A DNA stretch of 64,000 nucleotides, from positions 124,001 to 188,000 of the forward strand of contig NZ_JAIEUI010000004.1 of NCBI RefSeq assembly GCF_022234545.1, given 5' to 3'. The notes beneath the pieces were generated by a model, which made no database searches, was not told where the DNA came from, and was given only the letters and a program-made list of their open reading frames with translations. This DNA comes from Paenibacillus piscarius. Lineage in GTDB: Bacteria; Bacillota; Bacilli; Paenibacillales; Paenibacillaceae. Shown here one piece after another: positions 58,200 to 64,000 of the stretch (position 1 is the first letter of the stretch; every line of letters starts with the position of its first letter). A program made the translations under genes and the position numbers.

Positions 58200-58979
58200 T
58201 CAGGCAAACAGCCCGCAGATCCAGCTCCATAGACTTTGCAGCAGCTCCCAGACGAAGAATTTCACCTTGGGTGTTTCTGCATCAGAATCTGAATTTCCTC
58301 CCTTGTTAGTCGAATCCGATATACCGGAATTCGCCTTCCCGGCGGCTCCATCGGCCGCTTTCACCTTCGCCCCGTCCCCTGAAGCCTTGGCCGAGACTTT
58401 AGCTGCTTCTTTGGAAGCAGCCGGTGCGGCAGCCGCCGCATCGCCGCTTCCTGCATCAATGAAGCACAGCGGCGGGAACAGCACACACCACCAGTTTTGC
58501 CCCTTGCCGGCCCCCAGCGTAATCCGCACAGCTTCGTATTCCCCGGCAGGGTAGACGCGGCCTCCATACATTTTGGTCGGAAAAGGTACGGTCCCCAGCT
58601 CTACATGGTAGCTGTAGTTAATCCCCCGCTGCTCCAGCTCTCTGCCCACCAGCTCTGTCAGCTCCGGCAGATGATTACGGATCAGGGTACGGGCCTGCTC
58701 CAGGCTCTGCGGGTCCTCCAGCCCGGCGACCCACTGGTTGATCTGCTCCACCACCCGGTCGCGGATCTGGCGCTTGACCAGCTGATCTCCGGTACTATCC
58801 GAATTCGCCAGAATGCGCAAACGGATCGAATCCTGCGGAATTGATACCTCTGCTACGGCGGCATCGCTCTTTTGCCCTTCCCAGGCCATCATCAGAATCA
58901 TAAAAAAACAAATTAAAATGGCAGTATACTTAAAAGTAATCCGCAGGGAATCCCCCTGATCCGGCTTATGATTCTCCAT
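58200..58979 (-). CDS. spoIIR: SpoIIR, forespore signal for pro-sigma-E processing
   Basis: SpoIIR is made in the forespore, crosses into the intermembrane space and triggers SpoIIGA to activate sigma-E in the mother cell. The 259-residue product has an N-terminal membrane helix (YTAILICFFMILMMAW, about 18-33), the conserved 'QDSIRLRILANSDSTGDQ' motif (about 48-65) and 'YPAGEYEAVRITLGAGKGQN'. An Ala/Lys/Gly-rich low-complexity segment (about 180-235) precedes a hydrophobic C-terminus (FFVWELLQSLWSWICGLFA). I found no clear sigma-F promoter within about 100 bases. Confidence 0.94.
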   Translation of the reverse strand: MENHKPDQGDSLRITFKYTAILICFFMILMMAWEGQKSDAAVAEVSIPQDSIRLRILANSDSTGDQLVKRQIRDRVVEQINQWVAGLEDPQSLEQARTLIRNHLPELTELVGRELEQRGINYSYHVELGTVPFPTKMYGGRVYPAGEYEAVRITLGAGKGQNWWCVLFPPLCFIDAGSGDAAAAAPAASKEAAKVSAKASGDGAKVKAADGAAGKANSGISDSTNKGGNSDSDAETPKVKFFVWELLQSLWSWICGLFA

Positions 58980-59097
58980 CCTCTGCAGCCCCTCTCTGAA
59001 TCTCTTATACTCCCAGTATGTCCAGGAAAGAGAGAGGGCAAACCTAGCAATCTATTATTTTTGAAGACAGGAATAGCGGCTATCCCGGTAGATAGTA

Positions 59098-60291
59098 TTA
59101 TGGTTTGGACCATAGCGATTGCCCCTTGATATCCGGCAGCGGGAGATTATCCTCAGCCTCCTGCCCGTAGAGACGCACACTCATCGCAATCCCCATACAG
59201 GCCATATTAATCAACAGCGAGGTCCCGCCGTAGCTGATGAACGGCAGGGTAATGCCGGTCAGCGGCATCAGCCCGATCATGGCCCCGATATTCTCCAGAA
59301 TCTGATAGAGCAGCATCGCCACCATCCCGACAATCAGAAACGGCCCGGCGCGGTCCCTGCACTCCATAGCAACGATAATAAGCCGGTGAATCAGGGCGAA
59401 GAATAACATCAGCAGGACCGCGGCCCCCACGAAGCCGAATTCCTCGCCAATCTGCACAAAAATCGATTCTGAATACAGATACGGCACCCGGTTAGCCTGC
59501 ACGGAGTTGCCCTGCAGATAGCCCTCCCCCTGCAGACCGCCGGAGCCAATCGCCGTCTTGGCGTTCTTGGTATGATAGCTCGCTTCACTGCTGGCCAGAT
59601 CCGGCACCAGCCACGGGTCGAACCGGCGGACGAAATGGTCCCGGCCCAGTGTTTTCTCAATGAAGTGGACCGTCTGCTCGTGATAGTTAATATAGGTCAG
59701 AATGAATGCCAGAACTGCCCCGCCGGCGATAAGCAAGCCGATCAGCGCATGTGATAATTTGATCTGCCCCACCCAGAGCAGGCCTACCAGGATCACGAGG
59801 TAACTAAGCGCATTGCCCAGATCATTCTGAATAATGACCAGCGCGAACGGCAGCAGGGTAATCAGGCCCAGCGGCACGACATCGCGCCAGAACTGGAGCG
59901 GGGTTTTATTTTTGCGGACAAGCAGGGTACTCAGAAAAATAATCAGAATCAGCTTAAACAGCTCCGCCGGCTGAATGCTTAACACCTCTCCGAAGCCGAT
60001 CCAGCCTTGGGCCCCGTTCTTCGTCTTGCCGATGACGCTTACAAGCAGCAGGATGCCGATCCCGGCAAGGTAGATATACAATCCGTACCGCACCAGCAGG
60101 CGGTAATCGAACAGGCTCAGCAGGATGAATGCGACAAAACCCGCCACATAATACTGAAGCATTCTCATATGCATCCCGTCCAGGCCATCTCTTCCATGCG
60201 TCACACTATAGATCGAGAAGAGACTGATACCCATCAGCAGCAACAGAATAAGTACAATGCTGCCGTCTATCCTCTGCATTCGCTGCCACAT
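59098..60291 (-). CDS. SEDS family protein (RodA/FtsW/SpoVE), copy 1
   Basis: A polytopic membrane protein of the SEDS peptidoglycan polymerase family; 397 residues, about ten helices. Landmarks are 'KTKNGAQGWIGFG', 'IQPAELFKLILIIFL', 'QNDLGNALSYLVILV' and 'GLMPLTGITLPFISYGGTSL'. At the extracellular position where RodA-type enzymes have an essential Asp (TDFIF-like motif), this copy has Glu275 ('YSESIFVQIGEE'). AAGGGGG precedes the ATG. It lies directly downstream of a close paralogue, with a terminator between. RodA versus FtsW versus a sporulation role cannot be settled from sequence alone. Confidence 0.88.
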   Translation of the reverse strand: MWQRMQRIDGSIVLILLLLMGISLFSIYSVTHGRDGLDGMHMRMLQYYVAGFVAFILLSLFDYRLLVRYGLYIYLAGIGILLLVSVIGKTKNGAQGWIGFGEVLSIQPAELFKLILIIFLSTLLVRKNKTPLQFWRDVVPLGLITLLPFALVIIQNDLGNALSYLVILVGLLWVGQIKLSHALIGLLIAGGAVLAFILTYINYHEQTVHFIEKTLGRDHFVRRFDPWLVPDLASSEASYHTKNAKTAIGSGGLQGEGYLQGNSVQANRVPYLYSESIFVQIGEEFGFVGAAVLLMLFFALIHRLIIVAMECRDRAGPFLIVGMVAMLLYQILENIGAMIGLMPLTGITLPFISYGGTSLLINMACMGIAMSVRLYGQEAEDNLPLPDIKGQSLWSKP

Positions 60292-60392
60292 CTGAATATC
60301 CCCCTTAACATTTCAGAACAGAAGTCTGCCCGCTATAAGCAGCCCGGTCTTTAGTCACTATTTTCCATTATAATGCAGCAGAAGGTTATATT

Positions 60393-60430
60393 CAAAAAAA
60401 CGGAACCCCTCGCAAGCGAAGAGTCCCGGT
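60393..60430 (-). terminator. Terminator between the two SEDS genes
   Basis: Minus-strand imperfect stem CGGGACTCTTCGC/GCGAGGGGTTCCG followed by seven T, just past the copy 2 stop, so the two genes are probably separate units. Confidence 0.8.
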
Positions 60431-60451
60431 GTGATTGGCAATAGATTGAGT

Positions 60452-61642
60452 TCAGCCCTTCTTGGAAGGGGCAGGGGAAGCATACACAGATGGAGCAGGC
60501 AGATCCTCCTCCACCTCTTGCCCATGCAGGCGCACGCTCATGACAAGTCCGATGCTCGCCATGTTGATCAGCAGTGAGGTTCCCCCGAAGCTGATGAACG
60601 GCAGCGTAATGCCGGTCAGCGGCATGAGGCCCAGGAAGGCCCCGATATTCTCAAAAATCTGGTAGAGCAGCATCGCCACCACCCCGACAATCAGGAACGG
60701 CCCGCCCCTGTCCTTGGCCTCCAGTGCGATGAGGATCATCCGGTGAATGAGAATGAAGTACAGCAGCAGCACCAGCGCCGAGCCGACAAAGCCGTATTCC
60801 TCCGCAATCTGTACAAAAATCGAGTCCGAATAGGTGTAAGGCACCCTGTCCGTCTGCACCGAGCTTCCGGTCATATAGCCTTCCCCGCTCATTCCGCCGG
60901 AGGCGATGGCCATTTTGGCGTTTTTGGTATGGTAGATCGCCTTGGCGGTTGCCTTCTCCGGCACCAGCCATGGGTCGAAGCGTTCGATCCAGTGGGAGCG
61001 GCCGATATCGGTCAGGAACGTCTTCAGCTCATCGTGATAGTGGATATAGCTCATAATGCCGGCAACTGCAGAGCCGCCGACGATTAATATTCCAATCAGG
61101 GCATGGGTAAATTTGATGTTGCCGATCCACAGCAGGCCGGCCAGAATGACGATGTAAGACAGGGCATTCCCCAGGTCGTTCTGGCTGAGCACGATCAGAA
61201 ACGGCAGCAGGCTTAAGAGTCCCAGCGGAACTACGTCACGCCAGAAGAGCAGCTTGTTCTTATTCTTACGGACGAGGGCAGCAGCCAGGAAAAGAATCAG
61301 CACCAGCTTGAACAGCTCTGCCGGCTGAAGGCTGAGGCCTCCGAGATCAATCCAGCCCTGGGCGCCGTTCTTTTCGGTCCCGAAGAAGGTGACCATCACC
61401 AGAATCCCGATCCCGGAAATGTAAGCATATAACGCATATTTCACCAGCAGGCGGTAATCCACGAAGGTCAGCCCGAAAAAGGCGACGAAGCCCACAATAT
61501 AGAATTTGATCATTTTGATATGCGAGCCGTCCAGCCGCTCACGTCCATGGGTCACACTATATATGGATAAAATGCTGACCACCATCAGCAGTGCAAGAAT
61601 CACCACGACCACGCCATCGATCTTCTTAATCTTCTGAAGCAT
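60452..61642 (-). CDS. SEDS family protein (RodA/FtsW/SpoVE), copy 2
   Basis: 396 residues, closely similar to copy 1 throughout ('YSVTHGRERLDGSHIKMIKF', 'EKNGAQGWIDLGGLSLQPAE', 'GLMPLTGITLPFISFGGTSL'). It keeps the expected essential Asp, Asp273, in 'YSDSIFVQIAEE'. It should polymerise lipid II with a partner class B PBP, which is not in the window. The ribosome-binding site is AAGGAGAT; a sigma-A-like promoter lies about 75 bases upstream. Inserted, with copy 1, between spoIIR and prmC relative to B. subtilis. Confidence 0.9.
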   Translation of the reverse strand: MLQKIKKIDGVVVVILALLMVVSILSIYSVTHGRERLDGSHIKMIKFYIVGFVAFFGLTFVDYRLLVKYALYAYISGIGILVMVTFFGTEKNGAQGWIDLGGLSLQPAELFKLVLILFLAAALVRKNKNKLLFWRDVVPLGLLSLLPFLIVLSQNDLGNALSYIVILAGLLWIGNIKFTHALIGILIVGGSAVAGIMSYIHYHDELKTFLTDIGRSHWIERFDPWLVPEKATAKAIYHTKNAKMAIASGGMSGEGYMTGSSVQTDRVPYTYSDSIFVQIAEEYGFVGSALVLLLYFILIHRMILIALEAKDRGGPFLIVGVVAMLLYQIFENIGAFLGLMPLTGITLPFISFGGTSLLINMASIGLVMSVRLHGQEVEEDLPAPSVYASPAPSKKG

Positions 61643-61716
61643 ATTCTATCTCCTTACCGGTACTGGTTCTTCTTATCCTGCATGAAGGCAGCCCTACGCA
61701 GAAGTTCCGTAATTCT

Positions 61717-61746
61717 ATTGTATAGGAAGGGGCAGGCTAAATACAA
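61717..61746 (-). promoter_or_regulatory. Sigma-A-like promoter of SEDS copy 2
   Basis: Minus strand TTGTAT (61746-61741), 18 bases, TACAAT (61722-61717). The 650-base gap 61643-62292 contains this, an inverted repeat cluster (61942-62120) and no supported gene. Confidence 0.5.
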
Positions 61747-61941
61747 TTTCCATCGTTTGGTTGTGTGCTGTGCAGGCGGAGCGCCGGGGTCATACACAGT
61801 TGCCAGGAGTGTAACGGCCCGGTTACCGGTTACTAGAGAGAATCCATGCACGCAGCACCCTGGTATCCGCACGACACCTCGATTTCCCGCTTCCAGCATA
61901 CAATGCTCCTGAGCTCCACCAGCTCCCCACGCTTCCCCGCA

Positions 61942-62120
61942 GCGGACTGAGCGGACCTTATTTGCCGCAAAAGCGCTTTTCCAGGTGTTTCGCGGACTGG
62001 GAGGACGCTATTTGTTCATTGGGTTGCTCAAACCGTCCCGTTTACAGTCAATAACGTCTCCTCAGTCCGCGAGCACTGAACACTTCCCGTTATTCGAGCA
62101 AATAGCATCTTCTCAGTCCG
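61942..62120. repeat. Nested inverted cluster of four GCGGACTGA elements
   Basis: Two plus-oriented copies start GCGGACTGA (61942-61963, followed by GCGGACCTTATTTG) and GCGGACTGG (61992-62014, GAGGACGCTATTTG). Two minus-oriented copies end CTCAGTCCGC (62050-62070) and CTCAGTCCG (62099-62120, preceded by CAAATAGCATCTT). Copy 1 can pair with copy 4 and copy 2 with copy 3, giving one nested stem. Confidence 0.8.
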
Positions 62121-62292
62121 TTCTCCGGCTTCACCTTGCGTTTTCTACTCTATGATGTTCGTTGTTGCTGCATAATGTGCCGGCCGTACCTGGTCAGGTA
62201 CCTGTCTCCTGCAAAAAGCACTCAGGCGGCTGCTCCACCTGTTGCGAGCCTCAGCCTCCGGCCCTCTGCCGGGGGCGGGGCCGCCAAGCAAG

Positions 62293-63318
62293 CTACCGGC
62301 GTGCTATGCCCAGCACATGCCGGGGAATACCGGCGAGATCCTCAATTGTGAGGATCTCGTCCCAGTGCCCGGCTGCCCGCAGCATGTCGGCGACCTGCCC
62401 GGCCTGCCCCTGGCCGAGCTCGAAGCCGATCAGGCGCGGCGGCGCCGGGAGCAGCGGCAGCTGCTCCATCATGCGGCGGTACGGGTCCAGCCCGTCCCCG
62501 CCGCCGTCCAGTGCCGTGCGCGGCTCATGGTCGCGCACCTCACGCTGCAGCCCGGCGATATCGCCGCCGGGTATATACGGCGGGTTGGAGACGAGTATAT
62601 CCGTCTCCATCCCCGCGAACGGCTCGAGCAGATCGCCGAGCCGCAGGTCAAGGGCTGTGCCGTGCCGCTGCGCATTGCGCCCGGCCACGGCCAGCGCGCC
62701 GGGCGAGATGTCGCCGGCGCAGACCCGCCACGCCGGCGCTTCCGCTGCCAGCGTGACGGAGATGGCCCCGCTGCCGGCGCCGATATCGACGGCGGTCAGC
62801 GGGCGCGCGGCGCGTGCTTCGCCAGCGCCGCTATTGGCAGGCGCGGCTTCGCCCCGCGCCGCCACCGCCTCTCCGCCCGCAGCGATCCCCTGCGCGCGCC
62901 CGTCAGCTTCCGGCGCAGCTTCACTCTGCGCCGCCACTAGCCCGTCCGGCCACAGCTGTGCGCCGTACTTTAGAATCGCCTCGACCAGCAGCTCCGTCTC
63001 GGGCCGCGGGATCAGCACCTCGGGTGTGACCTCGAAGGTGCGTCCATAGAACTCCTGCTCGCCGGTGATATATTGCACCGGCTCACCCGCCGCCCGGCGG
63101 GAGACCAGCGTCTCCCAGCCGGACTTCAGGCCGGCCGGGAACGGATCGGCCAGCGCCATATAATAAGCCGCCCCGGACAGGCCCAGCGCATGCTCCAGCA
63201 GCAGCTGGCTGCTGCGCTGCGGCTCGCTTACCCCATGGGCGGCCAAAAAAGAAGAAGCCTCCGCAAAGGCTTCCCGGATGCTTTGCACGTCAGGCATGAC
63301 ATAAGAGTCGTGGTTCAA
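62293..63318 (-). CDS. prmC: PrmC, release-factor glutamine N5-methyltransferase
   Basis: PrmC methylates the Gln of the GGQ motif of RF1 and RF2. The 341-residue product has the helical N-terminal RF-binding domain, the SAM loop 'AVDIGAGSGAISVTLA' and the catalytic 'VSNPPYIPG' with Asn near residue 245. Between the two domains is an Ala/Gly/Glu-rich insert of about 45 residues (about 123-172), so it is longer than the usual 280-290. The start is TTG 63318, 9 bases after AAAGGAG; the next ATG eight codons later has no site. It follows prfA by 4 bases. Confidence 0.95.
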   Translation of the reverse strand: MNHDSYVMPDVQSIREAFAEASSFLAAHGVSEPQRSSQLLLEHALGLSGAAYYMALADPFPAGLKSGWETLVSRRAAGEPVQYITGEQEFYGRTFEVTPEVLIPRPETELLVEAILKYGAQLWPDGLVAAQSEAAPEADGRAQGIAAGGEAVAARGEAAPANSGAGEARAARPLTAVDIGAGSGAISVTLAAEAPAWRVCAGDISPGALAVAGRNAQRHGTALDLRLGDLLEPFAGMETDILVSNPPYIPGGDIAGLQREVRDHEPRTALDGGGDGLDPYRRMMEQLPLLPAPPRLIGFELGQGQAGQVADMLRAAGHWDEILTIEDLAGIPRHVLGIARR

Positions 63319-63322
63319 AGCA

Positions 63323-64000
63323 TTATTCTCCTTTTTGCATCAATTCCGCTTGCTCTGCAATCGACAGGGCCGAGATGATCTCGGTAATATCGCCGTTCAT
63401 CACCTGATCCAGACGGTGCAGGGTCAGGCCGATGCGGTGATCCGTTACACGGCTCTGCGGGAAGTTGTAGGTACGGATGCGCTCACTGCGGTCCCCGGTG
63501 CCTACCTTGCTCTTGCGCTCCCCGGAATACTTCGCTTCCTCTTCCTGGCGCTTCAGGTCCGAGATGCGGGCACGCAGTACCTGCAGCGCCTTCTCCTTGT
63601 TGGAGTTCTGGGACTTGCCGTCCTGGCAGGTTGCGACAATGCCGGTAGGCACGTGGGTAACACGTACAGCCGACTTCGTTGTATTAACGGACTGTCCGCC
63701 TGCACCGCTGGAGCAGAAGGTATCGACGCGGATATCCTTGTCAAGAATCTCGATTTCGAACTCTTCCGCTTCCGGCATTACTGCCACGGTGGAAGTGGAG
63801 GTATGGATGCGTCCGCCGGATTCGGTCGTCGGGATGCGCTGCACGCGGTGTGCGCCGCTCTCGAACTTCATTTTGCTGTAGGCGCCGCGGCCGTTAATCA
63901 TGAAGATTACTTCCTTGAAGCCGCCGAGGTCATTCGTGTTCACATCCATCAGCTCGACGCGCCAGCCCTGGGCATCGGCATAACGGGTATACATCCGGTA
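63323..64000 (-). CDS. prfA: PrfA, peptide chain release factor 1 (5' end outside window)
   Basis: The C-terminal about 225 residues of RF1, which reads UAA and UAG stop codons. '[20 protein letters not shown]' carries the GGQ hydrolysis motif, and '[20 protein letters not shown]' carries the RF1-type tripeptide region (PTT here), not the RF2 SPF. '[20 protein letters not shown]' is the normal C-terminal block. The frame is open to the right edge, so domain 1 is missing from view. It is followed at once by prmC, its modifying enzyme. Confidence 0.97.
   Translation of the reverse strand, partial: YRMYTRYADAQGWRVELMDVNTNDLGGFKEVIFMINGRGAYSKMKFESGAHRVQRIPTTESGGRIHTSTSTVAVMPEAEEFEIEILDKDIRVDTFCSSGAGGQSVNTTKSAVRVTHVPTGIVATCQDGKSQNSNKEKALQVLRARISDLKRQEEEAKYSGERKSKVGTGDRSERIRTYNFPQSRVTDHRIGLTLHRLDQVMNGDITEIISALSIAEQAELMQKGE

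Noticed and set aside
58980..59097. Looked for a sigma-F promoter in front of spoIIR.
   Set aside because: GTATA-like pieces occur but no GGnnAnAnT at proper spacing, so none is claimed.
61654..61899. Minus-strand frame of about 80 codons upstream of SEDS copy 2.
   Set aside because: It covers the promoter for that gene, has no ribosome-binding site and no recognisable protein pattern; the stop next to the SEDS ribosome-binding site is probably chance.

Overview
The window looks like chromosomal DNA from a flagellated, endospore-forming, S-layer-bearing Firmicute, most likely Paenibacillus or a close relative. The reasons are the degS-degU / comFA-comFC-yvyF-flgM-flgN-flgK-flgL order, the spoIIID-mbl-flhO-flhP order and the prfA-prmC-...-spoIIR-sua5-mntP-ywlE-ywlG-glyA-upp-...-atp order, all known from Bacillus, combined with several SLH-domain proteins, csaB and copper-amine-oxidase-like stalk domains typical of Paenibacillus. 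Every gene I can support is on the minus strand, so the window reads right to left. The strain cannot be named from this sequence alone.

Layout in coordinate order. 1-7052: late flagellar genes (flgL cut by the window edge, flgK, flgN, flgM), yvyF, and the competence genes comFC and comFA; comFB is absent between them. 7376-9992: a small glycosyltransferase-like membrane protein and the DegS-DegU two-component system. 10033-27372: a surface-protein region with a secreted phosphodiester glycosidase, two very large SLH-anchored proteins and a major S-layer-type protein, interrupted by metK, a spore SASP gene and two unknown genes. 27558-35035: tagO, tagA, csaB, a DUF5693 membrane protein, a phosphohexomutase and fabZ. 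35360-38405: a small EpuA-like membrane protein, flhP, flhO and mbl. 38533-41035: sporulation genes spoIIID, spoIIQ and spoIID. 41213-50534: murA, a DUF1146 protein and the complete F1Fo ATP synthase operon. 50699-56405: wecB/mnaA, upp, glyA, ywlG, ywlE and mntP. 56673-64000: sua5/tsaC, spoIIR, two tandem SEDS (RodA/FtsW) genes, prmC and the 3' two-thirds of prfA.

The main functional theme is the cell envelope. TagO, TagA, the ManNAc-supplying epimerase WecB and the ketal-pyruvyl transferase CsaB are the enzymes expected to build a pyruvylated ManNAc-containing secondary cell wall polymer, which is the ligand for SLH domains; three SLH proteins lie directly beside this set. The second theme is sporulation: SpoIIR, SpoIIQ, SpoIID, SpoIIID and a SASP. 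Good matches to sigma-F (spoIIQ), sigma-E (spoIIID) and sigma-D (flgM) promoters are visible.

The most interesting non-textbook observations are: (i) a sigma-D promoter whose -10 element is one arm of an intrinsic terminator upstream of flgM; (ii) two in-frame starts with separate ribosome-binding sites for the S-layer gene; (iii) tandem SEDS genes in which one copy has Glu at the position expected for the essential Asp; (iv) a SASP with two protease-like sites; (v) several intergenic repeat families, including a nested inverted cluster at 61942-62120, a 51-54 bp array that ends as a terminator, and an atpA-atpG hairpin pair showing a compensatory base change; (vi) a DUF5693 membrane protein overlapping csaB.
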